Of a stretch of DNA of 64,000 bases, positions 18,024-25,786 are shown piece by piece. Every line of letters begins with the position of its first letter. The stretch's first letter is position 1. This stretch comes from Nocardia alba NBRC 108234 (GTDB lineage: Bacteria; Actinomycetota; Actinomycetes; Mycobacteriales; Mycobacteriaceae), in assembly GCF_001612665.1 (NCBI RefSeq), contig NZ_BDAX01000001.1:1-64000 (forward strand), given 5' to 3'. The position numbers were made by a program, and so were the translations under genes. Under the pieces are notes generated by a model that had not been told where the DNA came from, ran no database searches, and worked only from the letters and a program-made list of their open reading frames with translations.

Positions 18024-20254
18024 TGACCCCGGCCGAGGACAATTCAGCGGATCGGCTACTGCAGTTGTACTGCCGGTTCATCGGCGTGGGGTACCTCGCG
18101 TACTTCGGGCTGGTACTGCACCAGATCGTCGCCGAAGCGCCGATCACGTCGGTGTGGTGGGTGCCGCTGGCCATAACGACAGTCTTCGTTCCAGGAATCG
18201 CGATGGGAGCAGCGACCTTCCGACGGTCCTGGCAGAAACCGACACGCTACGCAGCACAGGCCGCTGCCCTCGGGTTTCTGGTCCCGGTACTGCTGTGGCT
18301 GCCCGCGTGGAACGGTCAGGTCCCTCCGATGACCTATCTATGGATCTCGGCGATCCCGGGTCTGGCAGGCTGGTGCGCCGCCGCATTCTGGTCGCCGCGG
18401 GTCGCGCTCGCCTACACCTGCCTGCTCGTTGTGCTCACTCAGAGCTTGAACCACCTCAGCGGTGCCGCAACCTCGTACCTTGTGCCCGATCTGATCACCA
18501 ACCTCGGCTATTGCATACTTCTCGTCGGCGCCGGCTGCATCACGCTACGCACCGGGCGAACACTGCACGAGACCCGCAGCCGCGCACCGAAAGATGCCGC
18601 GATAGCCGCCGCGCAGATCGCGCAGATCACCGAACGCAGGCTGTTCATCGACCTGGTTCACACCTGGGTGATGGCAACGCTTCTCGCCGCCGCACGGCAG
18701 ACCCTGGCAGAGCCGGACCTTCGTCGACACGCCCAGGCGGCCTTGGCCAGACTCGACAGCCTCGCCGCGCAACCGCCTACCGATGAACCAGTCCCGATAA
18801 CCGAAGTGGCCGAACGGCTTTCCCTGGCGGTGCACGACGTCGACGCGAGCTCTGTCTTGCGGATCGAGACCGATGGGCACGCTGCGCTGCCCTGTGCTGT
18901 CGTCGACGCGATTGCCGCTGCGCTCACCGAAGCCGTAAGCAACAGCGTTCGGCATGCCGAAACATGCGGAACCCGAACTGTCTTCATCGAACTGCGCGAG
19001 GGCAGCGTTTGCGTTCGCGTCGCTGACAACGGGCCAGGTTTCGAACCCGCTCAGGTCGGCGACAAACGACTTGGATTGACCGCGATGAAGGGTCGTGTCG
19101 AAGAGTTGCCCGGCGGCTCGGTGTCGATACGAACCGGCGTGGGGCAGGGGACAACGGTCACGTTGAAGTGGCGCGCTCCGAGACGCGAACCCGAAGACAT
19201 CCGTGCCCTGCTCGGGATGCGGCAACCGGCAGCGTGGATCGCGACGTCCGGTTTCCTGTTGGGCATGGCTTTGCAGGCGGTCACGGGGCGTTCCGGCATC
19301 ACGACGTGGTGGCCGGTGGGGGTGGCGCTGTTGCTGTTCATCGCTGCGGCGGTCGCTTTGCTCATCGTGCCCGACGATCCGATGCCGATTCTCGCCGCGG
19401 TCCCCGTGACGCTGTCAGGTCCGGTGGCGATGGCGTTTGTTTGTTCTGTTCTGCCCGTTCCCGTGCACTCGGGAACCCAGTTGTGGCCTCTGTTCCTGGC
19501 CACCACCGTGTACGCGTTCCTGTGTGTACGTGGTCGGGTTGTACTCGGGTGGGTCGGTTCGATCCTGATCGCCGCGGTAGCGATCGAGTGGGCGATCGGA
19601 ACCGGGCAGGGGTTCGCCTATGGCGTCATGATCACCGCGATCGACATAGCGCCGATGACCATCGCGACCATTGTCGCGCGAACGATTCGGCCCGCCGCGT
19701 ACGACATCTTCGCCGTCCGAGCGGAAGCTATCCGCCGCGCGGCGCGATCCGCGCAGCTCGCGGCCGCAACAGCCGAACGAAGCACCCAGCTCAGAACACT
19801 CGACCCGCAGATCTTCCGTCTACTGGAGACCATCGCCGCCGACGGTCGACTCAGCGAGCACGACGCGACAACAGCGGGGCTGTTCGAAGTGCACCTGCGA
19901 AGTGTCGCCCGCGCTCCCGGCCTGGTGCACCCCATCATCGTCGATGCCGCATGGGCGGCGCGGCGTCGCGATGTCGACGTTCGACTCGTCGACGACGGCG
20001 CCGATCGAATCGACGAACTCACCGGACCGCAGCGCGAAGACTTCCTGCGCTGGGTGGCAACAGAAATCGACGGCTGCGACCCCGGCACGGCCGTCACGAT
20101 CCGCGTCAACCCGAGACGACGACCAGCATTGGCCACCGTTGTCGCGAAAACCCTCGACAGCACCCGCCGACGCTCCTACGAAACCGCCACAAACCTCACC
20201 CGAGCGCCGGTCACTGCTGTCGGCGCCACGCCTGCAACCACTGCGTGGACGTAG
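18011..20254 (+). CDS. Large membrane histidine kinase with a second degenerate membrane-kinase module
   Basis: The first half has about five hydrophobic segments (residues 20-190), a dimerisation helix with a histidine (FIDLVHTWVMATLLAAARQ) and a proper HATPase domain: EAVSNSVRHAE (N box), VADNGPGFEP (G1), GLTAMKGRVEELPG. After about residue 400 a second set of five or six membrane segments begins (ATSGFLLGMALQAVTG onward), followed by a soluble domain of about 190 residues (LRTLDPQIFRLLETIAADGRL) that resembles a dimerisation plus ATPase domain without recognisable N or G boxes. The 748-residue tandem arrangement is unusual. Start ATG 18011 overlaps the response regulator; GTG 17996 is an alternative. 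Its 3' end overlaps the next gene on the other strand by 44 bp. Confidence 0.8.
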   Translation: MAVVVTPAEDNSADRLLQLYCRFIGVGYLAYFGLVLHQIVAEAPITSVWWVPLAITTVFVPGIAMGAATFRRSWQKPTRYAAQAAALGFLVPVLLWLPAWNGQVPPMTYLWISAIPGLAGWCAAAFWSPRVALAYTCLLVVLTQSLNHLSGAATSYLVPDLITNLGYCILLVGAGCITLRTGRTLHETRSRAPKDAAIAAAQIAQITERRLFIDLVHTWVMATLLAAARQTLAEPDLRRHAQAALARLDSLAAQPPTDEPVPITEVAERLSLAVHDVDASSVLRIETDGHAALPCAVVDAIAAALTEAVSNSVRHAETCGTRTVFIELREGSVCVRVADNGPGFEPAQVGDKRLGLTAMKGRVEELPGGSVSIRTGVGQGTTVTLKWRAPRREPEDIRALLGMRQPAAWIATSGFLLGMALQAVTGRSGITTWWPVGVALLLFIAAAVALLIVPDDPMPILAAVPVTLSGPVAMAFVCSVLPVPVHSGTQLWPLFLATTVYAFLCVRGRVVLGWVGSILIAAVAIEWAIGTGQGFAYGVMITAIDIAPMTIATIVARTIRPAAYDIFAVRAEAIRRAARSAQLAAATAERSTQLRTLDPQIFRLLETIAADGRLSEHDATTAGLFEVHLRSVARAPGLVHPIIVDAAWAARRRDVDVRLVDDGADRIDELTGPQREDFLRWVATEIDGCDPGTAVTIRVNPRRRPALATVVAKTLDSTRRRSYETATNLTRAPVTAVGATPATTAWT

Positions 20255-20657
20255 AAACAACCACCTCGCTGCGCTGCATGCTGTTCGAAAAGTTCTCCAT
20301 CGCTTGCCGCAGAAAGGTCAGATCGCGAACCACGAGTATTGCGGCAGCCGCGTTCTGCCACCGAACTGTCTCCTTGCCTGCCTGAGCTCGCTTCAACGCC
20401 GAGGCTTCCCGGTGGTGGCCGAGTGACTCGAGCACCCGTATCGCATTCATGATGAACTGATAGGAAAGTCCGAGCTCGGTGGTCACGATCGGGACAGTGA
20501 TGCCGCGATCGGACATCGAGAGCTGGGCCTCGATCTCCTGATCTGTGGCGCCCAATGCTGAATAGACTCGCACCGCAACCTCGAACGGAGTCCGAATCTG
20601 ATCTTCGATTCCATCGGGCAGGGTGTGCAGCTGCGATTTCCGGCTGAGAAAGCCCAT
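20211..20657 (-). CDS. Unknown helical protein, 148 residues
   Basis: ATG 20657 is supported by AAGGAG seven bases upstream. The product (MGFLSRKSQLHTLPDG) contains repeated helical stretches (VRVYSALGATDQEIEAQLS; YQFIMNAIRVLESLG) that might form an HTH-like bundle, and ends STSTQWLQAWRRQQ. I do not recognise it. It is convergent with the tandem kinase gene, overlapping its end by 44 bp, so the two may be regulated against each other. Confidence 0.6.
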   Translation of the reverse strand: MGFLSRKSQLHTLPDGIEDQIRTPFEVAVRVYSALGATDQEIEAQLSMSDRGITVPIVTTELGLSYQFIMNAIRVLESLGHHREASALKRAQAGKETVRWQNAAAAILVVRDLTFLRQAMENFSNSMQRSEVVVSTSTQWLQAWRRQQ

Positions 20658-21172
20658 CTTCCAACTCCTTCGAGACAAATCTTCCGCCTGCCCCGAACCG
20701 TACAGTTGCTCAGGCGTCGAGTTCAGTGCTCGTTTCGTGGACTACTGTTCATTCGGCGAACTATCGTCACGTTCAATCCACCCCTGTGCCGGCCTGTCGG
20801 CCGCGTGATGGTGAGCAATGCGAACGATACCCCCGGAAAAGGCTACCTTCTCGAACTGGTTGCGGGTGGATACCTTGGTGGGAGCCAGTCCGCGCAGCAA
20901 CCAGATGCACATCCGAAGGAGCCGACAATGGCCAATTTACTGGACAAGACATCTTCCTGGCTTTGAGCTCTGTCTCTATCGCTCCGAAGTCAGTATCGCT
21001 TCTAGAACTTCCACGGTGCGACTCCGTGAGACTTCATGACCGAGGTGTGGACAAGCTGTCGCACTGACGCACCAACTGGTGATTCACAGACAGCCCAAGG
21101 GTCGAGGTCAACACCGGTGGATGAAGTCAAATTCTTGCGAGTAGTACCCCGTAGTCAATGAAAGGGATGGCC
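20658..21172. other. About 500 bp without a clear gene; one mini-ORF
   Basis: The stretch separates divergent genes. Its only notable coding signal is a 12-codon ORF with a strong ribosome site at 20928-20966. The lower-G+C sequence near 21085-21150 probably contains the promoter of the gene starting at 21173. Confidence 0.4.
20928..20966 (+). CDS. Possible 12-residue leader or micro-peptide
   Basis: GAAGGAG at 20915-20921 precedes ATG 20928 by six bases, an ideal spacing. The frame encodes MANLLDKTSSWL and stops at TGA 20964-20966. It might be a leader peptide, a micropeptide or the start of a frameshifted gene. The ribosome site is the only evidence. Confidence 0.25.
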   Translation: MANLLDKTSSWL

Positions 21173-21844
21173 GTGCGCTTCAATCCGCCTCCAAACTGGC
21201 CGGTGCCGCCACCAGGATGGAAGCCGCCGCTGGGCTGGCAACCTGGCTCAGAATTGCCGCCGCTTCCTTCGAACTGGACACTCTGGATTCCTGATGACGA
21301 CGGCACCGACGAAGAACTGTCCGTACGGGCAGCAGTAGAATTCAGGTTCGGCCTCGGCGTGTTGACTGGCCTTCTTCTCACCGTTTGTGCAACCTTCAGT
21401 TGCTACGTGGCCCTCGCGGCATTTACTTTCCAAGAAACCATCGTGCACCGCGACAACGGGCGAACTATTGCGGGCTACTTCAACTCCGTCGGCTACCAGC
21501 CGCTGAAAGCCCTGATCGGCCCGGTGTTCGACCGCGGAGGTGACAACAACGAGGTTGCTTATGCGATCGCCACCTCAGTTGTCGCGATGATCGCAGCGCT
21601 CTTCGCTGTCTTGCTGGTCTACCGACGACGTCAGATCATCGGATGGGCTACGGGTTTCGTACTTCTAGTGGCGATGCACTACGCCATCGTGGTCATACTC
21701 CTCACCGCTGGGCAGGCGGGAGGTGGATACCAGATGGCGAACCCTTCGGTGTGGCCCATCGCTGGCCTTATCTTGTGGTCGGCAACCGCCGGGGTGGCAT
21801 TGTCGGCTTACAGGGCACAAGCCGGCGATCGGCCTCGGAGATGA
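21173..21844 (+). CDS. Membrane protein with Trp/Pro-rich N-terminal motif
   Basis: GTG 21173 is chosen because the product then begins VRFNPPPNWPVPPPGW, matching the neighbour MRYNPPPNW, and AAAGGGA lies six bases upstream; ATG 21158 is also in frame. The 223-residue protein carries an N-terminal repeat of P-x-x-W/GW units (about residues 4-45), then four membrane segments (LGVLTGLLLTVCATF; VVAMIAALFAVLLVY; ATGFVLLVAMHYAIVV; VWPIAGLILWSA). Such PPGW-type N-termini are common on actinobacterial membrane proteins of unknown role. It forms a pair with the next gene, 99 bp downstream. Confidence 0.7.
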   Translation: MRFNPPPNWPVPPPGWKPPLGWQPGSELPPLPSNWTLWIPDDDGTDEELSVRAAVEFRFGLGVLTGLLLTVCATFSCYVALAAFTFQETIVHRDNGRTIAGYFNSVGYQPLKALIGPVFDRGGDNNEVAYAIATSVVAMIAALFAVLLVYRRRQIIGWATGFVLLVAMHYAIVVILLTAGQAGGGYQMANPSVWPIAGLILWSATAGVALSAYRAQAGDRPRR

Positions 21845-21943
21845 TGACGCAATACCGGGTCGGTTGAGAGCGTGGCTGGGGCTGTTTCGTTGGGATCGCT
21901 CGGCCGAGCTTTTCGATATTCAACTCACTAGGAATGGCAATAT

Positions 21944-22546
21944 ATGAGATATAATCCGCCGCCGAACTGGCCTAAACCACTGCAAGGATGGAGTCCGGAT
22001 CCGGGGTGGAACCCAGACCCGGCGTGGGGTCCTTTGCCGGATGGATGGCCACTATGGATAAACGACGAGACCGGAACAGGCGACACAGATCTAGCGGCCC
22101 ACGCTGGGCCGGACGATCGGTTCGTCGCCTTGCGGCGCTGGAAGAGACCGCACGGATGGATCATCGCCACTGCGGCGGCCGCCATTATCGTGCTCGGTGG
22201 AATCGGGCTCCATCTTATACTTGACGAAGAGGTGCCAACTTCCGTCGGACAGCAGATTACCCGAGCAGTCGCCGACATGACTGAGGCGCTGAATGCTGCA
22301 GACGCAGATTCGGTCAATGCATTAACCTGCCGAGAAAATCGAGAGAAGAAACCAGCAACTGTTCATGGCTTGCGCGAATCGCTGGACGCATATGGTACAT
22401 ACCGTACAAAAATAAAGAACATCAATATTGATGGTGGCAATGCAGCGGTCCTCGTGAATATAAAGGCCTCCAAAGATAAAGAAGAGGGCACCATGGAAGT
22501 TGATTACGTACTTGAAGATGGTTCATGGAAAAGATGTGACCGCTGA
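21944..22546 (+). CDS. Single-pass membrane protein with Trp/Pro-rich N-terminus and extracytoplasmic domain
   Basis: The 200-residue protein starts MRYNPPPNWPKPLQGW, the same Trp/Pro motif as the upstream gene, followed by one membrane helix (WIIATAAAAIIVLGGIGLHL, about residues 73-92). The C-terminal 100 residues (ITRAVADMTEALNAADADS, then a Cys, and VDYVLEDGSWKRC) resemble the NTF2-like or lumazine-binding-like domain of actinobacterial membrane-anchored proteins. The first hundred bases and the last third are lower in G+C than the neighbours. A stress-signalling or envelope role is possible but not shown. Confidence 0.7.
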   Translation: MRYNPPPNWPKPLQGWSPDPGWNPDPAWGPLPDGWPLWINDETGTGDTDLAAHAGPDDRFVALRRWKRPHGWIIATAAAAIIVLGGIGLHLILDEEVPTSVGQQITRAVADMTEALNAADADSVNALTCRENREKKPATVHGLRESLDAYGTYRTKIKNINIDGGNAAVLVNIKASKDKEEGTMEVDYVLEDGSWKRCDR

Positions 22547-22785
22547 GTCTGCCCTTTTCAATTAATAGGGGCGCTGCCGGATCGGGCCCGCACGGTAGAA
22601 TCCTGCGGAAGCAGACGGCCAGTGATGGCGTGACGCCGAAGCCTCATTTCCAAGTCCAGCCACAACTAGCACGGCAGTGGCATTTCGTTGTTTTGTGATG
22701 GTGGCGATCATGGGATAAATTCGCTGGCTGTATTGGGTGATGAAGTGGCCGAGGATTTTTCGGTGTCGCGGGCGTATCTGACGGG

Positions 22786-23160
22786 TTGTTGGCACCGGTG
22801 GAGTGCGAGAACGCCTGGCAGCTGTCTGAGGCGGCGGGGCAGGTGGATTCGAGCTGGCTGCAGTATTTCCTGGATCGGTTGCGTTGGGATGCCGATGAGC
22901 TTCGCGTGCTCTACGGCAGTGACTGGCCGTTCGCGCCCCAGGCCGCGGTGGCCTGGTTCGATGCGGGACTGCGGGAGTTCGACGGCGCCGGCTCGGACGT
23001 GCGAGATGCGATCCATCACGGCAATGCTGCCGCGCTGCTGCCCCGATTCGGCGGAGCGGCGGTTGCCGTGGCGCCGACGCCGCTGTTGACGCGGGCGCGC
23101 CGCGAGCTGCGTAGTCGCGCCTTCGCGGCGATCGCGCGGGCGGCCTCTCGGCGGGTCTGA
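22786..23160 (+). pseudogene. Amidohydrolase, C-terminal fragment only
   Basis: The last 110 codons read RVLYGSDWPFAPQAAVAWF and then AAALLPRFGG and a basic tail SRAFAAIARAASRRV. This aligns with the end of the complete amidohydrolase at 41265-42308 (HVLYGSDWPFAPDPAVLYF, ALTLFPRFG, RQAFRGIARAIGPRA). The first two-thirds, including the HxH metal motif, is missing, so the enzyme cannot work. The few upstream codons in this frame do not resemble the family. This suggests a deletion or recombination at the left border of the catabolic region. Confidence 0.8.
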
Positions 23161-23170
23161 CCGAGCGAGG

Positions 23171-23836
23171 TTACGGGCCGGCCTGTAGGAGCAGGTCGGG
23201 ATTGGTGGGCAGCTCGGGCAGCGGTGCGGAGCTGAGGCGCTGCGCGGACCGCTTGTTCATGCCGAACATGCGCAGAGCTCGATAGGTCATCTCGTCGGCG
23301 AGCGCGGCCGCATCGGCGTCGGGATCGGCGTCGAGCAGTTGGAGCAGTCCGAGCAGTGTTCCGCCCGCCGCCATGATCGCCAGGTCGGGATCCATCGGTT
23401 CGAAGCGCCCGGCTTCCTGGGCGGCGATGATGTCCTGGCGCGCACTCGGTGCGAGTCCCTGGTCGCGCAGCATGACTCCCATGCCGGAGTGGAGGACGAC
23501 ACGGACCATCTCCGGAAGCTGGCGTTGCAGTCGACCGGTGAGCCGGAAGCTGACCGCGAAGATCTCCGCGGGGTCGTCGTAGCGGGCCACGATGTGGTCC
23601 CGCATCTCGTTGTAGACCTTCAATGCGGACTGCACGGCCTCGTCGAAGAGCTGTTCTTTGGAGTCGAAGTGGTTGTAGAAGGAGCCGAAACCGACGTCCG
23701 CGGCGTCGGTGATCTCTTTGATGCTCACCGACGACTGGCCTTCGGACAGGAACTTCCGTGCCGCGCCGAGCAATGCGTTGCGCGTGCGTTCCTTGCGGCG
23801 ATCGGTGCGCGTGGGTGCGGTCTGTTCGGCTGTCAT
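23171..23836 (-). CDS. TetR-family regulator, copy 1 of a duplicated pair
   Basis: ATG 23836 has GGAGGG immediately upstream; the frame extends to 23959 without support. The 221-residue protein has a TetR HTH near the N-terminus (SVSIKEITDAADVGFGSFYNHFDSKEQLFDEAV) and a helical ligand domain. It is about 85-90% identical by eye to the regulator at 44782-45447, and even the promoter sequences are conserved. The palindrome at 23870-23889 lies just upstream, implying autoregulation. It lies next to the FAH-family hydrolase gene in the same direction. TetR proteins are mostly repressors released by small ligands; here the ligand may be an aromatic or acyl-CoA intermediate. Confidence 0.9.
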   Translation of the reverse strand: MTAEQTAPTRTDRRKERTRNALLGAARKFLSEGQSSVSIKEITDAADVGFGSFYNHFDSKEQLFDEAVQSALKVYNEMRDHIVARYDDPAEIFAVSFRLTGRLQRQLPEMVRVVLHSGMGVMLRDQGLAPSARQDIIAAQEAGRFEPMDPDLAIMAAGGTLLGLLQLLDADPDADAAALADEMTYRALRMFGMNKRSAQRLSSAPLPELPTNPDLLLQAGP

Positions 23837-23869
23837 CTGCCCTCCACCTAGAGTTGCCGCGAGAATCAT

Positions 23870-23889
23870 AACTGATCGTGCATTCAGTT
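23870..23889. promoter_or_regulatory. Operator palindrome upstream of TetR copy 1
   Basis: AACTGATCGTGCATTCAGTT: inverted AACTGA/TCAGTT arms separated by eight bases, 34 bp before the start codon. The same structure occurs before TetR copy 2 (45481-45500) and resembles CTGAT-N6-ATCAG operators elsewhere in the region. Confidence 0.6.
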
Positions 23890-23955
23890 CCGATTCTGAC
23901 GCAGATGGGTGACCTCGGCGCGAGGGCTGCGAATCCGTCGCGGCAGGCGACGCGA

Positions 23956-24894
23956 TCACGGCGCGTATCGCACTGCGGTTCGTTGCGCGCCGAGGTCGAT
24001 GGCCCCGTCGTCGGTGGCGATCGCCGCTCGGATGACGTCACCGTGCTGGAGGTACTTCGGATTCTTGGCCTGGCGGTCGAGGAACAGCTTCCACTTGATC
24101 TTGGGTGGGAGCATCGCGCCGATGATCTCCAGCGGTTTTGGTGGAGCGCTGATCGCGGTTCCCACCGGAGTTCCGGTGAGCAGCAGATCGCCGGAACTCA
24201 TCCGCTGGAATCGGGACAGCGCCCGCACGGTCTCGAGCGGTTGGTAGATCATGTCGGCCACGGTCATGTCCTGGCGCTTCTCGCCGTTGACCCACAGCCG
24301 TAGCCGCAAGTCGACGAACCGGTCGAGTTCGTCTGCTTCCAGTAGGACCAGTGCCGGTCCGGTCGGGGTGAAGGTCGGATACGACTTGCCCTCGTAGTAC
24401 TGGGTCTGCGGCAATTGCACGTCGCGCGCGGAGATGTCGTTGGTGACGACGAGTCCCGCGATGTAGTCGCCGAGATTGTCGGAGTCGATCTCGGTACCGA
24501 CGGGCATTTCCCTGCCGAACACCAACCCGATTTCGACTTCGTAGTCCAGCAGCCGCACATGGCTCGGACGGACGACCTCGTCGTGGGGGCCGCTGATCGA
24601 TCCCGATGCCTTCCTGAAGAAGGTGAGTGGGACCGATCCGGGATCTCCGCCGGAATCCTTCACGTGGGAGGCGAAGTTCGTCATCTGGGCGACTACCCGG
24701 CACGGGGCCGTGACCGGGGAGAGCAACGAGAGTTCGTGCACCGGGACCGGATCGGCGTTTCGCGCCGCACTGGTGATCGCGGAGCGGTCGGCGAGGAGGG
24801 CGGCGGTCGTAGTGGCGTCGGTGGCGATCCGGGCCGCGCCCGCGGGGGTCAGCAGCCACCAGCCGCCGATCGTGCGGAGAACGGTGTGTGCCAT
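23956..24894 (-). CDS. Fumarylacetoacetate-hydrolase-family protein
   Basis: The 312-residue protein shows the FAH fold signature: DYEVEIGLVFGREMP (metal-binding Glu residues), AGLVVTNDISARDVQ, FTPTGPALV, GDLLLTGTPVGTA and the end HGDVIRAAI. Relatives hydrolyse or decarboxylate beta-diketo acids, acylpyruvates or ring-cleavage products, so it may act on a product of the nearby aromatic pathway. Start ATG 24894 is preferred; ATG 24948 would place the start within the operator at 24934-24947. It is divergent from the TetR gene at 25053 and shares its operator region. Confidence 0.8.
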   Translation of the reverse strand: MAHTVLRTIGGWWLLTPAGAARIATDATTTAALLADRSAITSAARNADPVPVHELSLLSPVTAPCRVVAQMTNFASHVKDSGGDPGSVPLTFFRKASGSISGPHDEVVRPSHVRLLDYEVEIGLVFGREMPVGTEIDSDNLGDYIAGLVVTNDISARDVQLPQTQYYEGKSYPTFTPTGPALVLLEADELDRFVDLRLRLWVNGEKRQDMTVADMIYQPLETVRALSRFQRMSSGDLLLTGTPVGTAISAPPKPLEIIGAMLPPKIKWKLFLDRQAKNPKYLQHGDVIRAAIATDDGAIDLGAQRTAVRYAP

Positions 24895-24933
24895 GAACGC
24901 TACTTTCTTCAGACCGACCAGCTGCTCACATTC

Positions 24934-25010
24934 TGACGATATCATCACTTAAGGCAGATGCATCAATTTAGGTCAACTGAATGATAGCGTCAATTATGAT
25001 ATAGTGATCA
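24934..25010. promoter_or_regulatory. Divergent operator region with two TGAT-N6-ATCA-type sites
   Basis: TGACGATATCATCA (24934-24947) and TGATATAGTGATCA (24997-25010) share the palindromic core found before most units of this region. A half-like TGATAGCGTCA lies at 24982-24992. They lie between the FAH-family gene and a TetR gene transcribed away from each other. Confidence 0.65.
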
Positions 25011-25052
25011 TTTGTGTGATCGGGAATCGACTGGCTCGGTGTGGAGGGCACG

Positions 25053-25679
25053 ATGGATGACACTGGCGGCACCAATCGGCTGGCGCGGCGGAAAGCCCGG
25101 ACTCGGGCAGCGCTCGTCGCGGCGGCGCAGGTCTTCATCGCGCAGGGCAGGCTCAACGTGCCCATTCTGGAGATCACCCAGGCCGCGGACGTGGGCATGG
25201 GGTCGTTCTACAACCATTTCTCGAGCCGGGAGCAACTCCTGCAGGTGGCAGTAGGGGAGGTGCTCGACCGGCTCGGTGGCGCGCTGGACGAACTGACGGC
25301 AGACCTCGAAGACCCGGCGCACGTCTTCGCGCAGAGCTTTCGTTTGGTGGGCAGGGTGCATCGGCGTGAACCCACCGCCAGTAAGGTTCTGCTCGCGGAG
25401 GGACTGGTCTACGCCGGGTCGGACAGGGGTGTGGCCGCACGAGCACGCCGGGATATCGAGATAGGTATGCGCGCTGGTCGGTTCCGGGTGCGCGATGTCG
25501 AACTCGCGCTGGTGATCGTGTCGGGCGCCGCGCTGCGCCTCGGCCAGTTGTTGCACGAACAGGCGGACCGTGACGACGCCGCGGCCGTCGACCAGGTGAC
25601 CGAAGACCTCCTGCGCATGCTCGGGCTCGGCGTGGAAGAGGCTCACGACATCAGTCGACGTGCCTTGCCGGAGATCTGA
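25053..25679 (+). CDS. TetR-family regulator divergent from the FAH-family hydrolase
   Basis: ATG 25053 follows GGAGGG (25043-25048); GTG 25041 is in frame but has no ribosome site. The HTH reads VPILEITQAADVGMGSFYNHFSSREQLLQVAV, closely similar in its recognition helix region to the duplicated TetR pair, so it may recognise the same palindrome. The ligand domain differs. With operators on both sides of its promoter it is the best-placed candidate for the master repressor of the local regulon. Confidence 0.9.
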   Translation: MDDTGGTNRLARRKARTRAALVAAAQVFIAQGRLNVPILEITQAADVGMGSFYNHFSSREQLLQVAVGEVLDRLGGALDELTADLEDPAHVFAQSFRLVGRVHRREPTASKVLLAEGLVYAGSDRGVAARARRDIEIGMRAGRFRVRDVELALVIVSGAALRLGQLLHEQADRDDAAAVDQVTEDLLRMLGLGVEEAHDISRRALPEI

Positions 25680-25737
25680 GTTCCGGCGGCACGTGCCGCG
25701 TCCGCCGCTGGGTCCTGGGTCGGTCCCGGTCGGCCCG

Positions 25738-25769
25738 GGCCGGGCGCGTGGGAAGCCCCGCGCCCGGCC
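25738..25769. terminator. Strong GC hairpin between convergent genes
   Basis: GGCCGGGCGCG (25738-25748) pairs perfectly with 25759-25769 over a 10-base loop, between the 3' ends of the TetR gene and the exported amidohydrolase gene. Confidence 0.75.
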
Positions 25770-25786
25770 GTGGTCAGACGTGGAGA

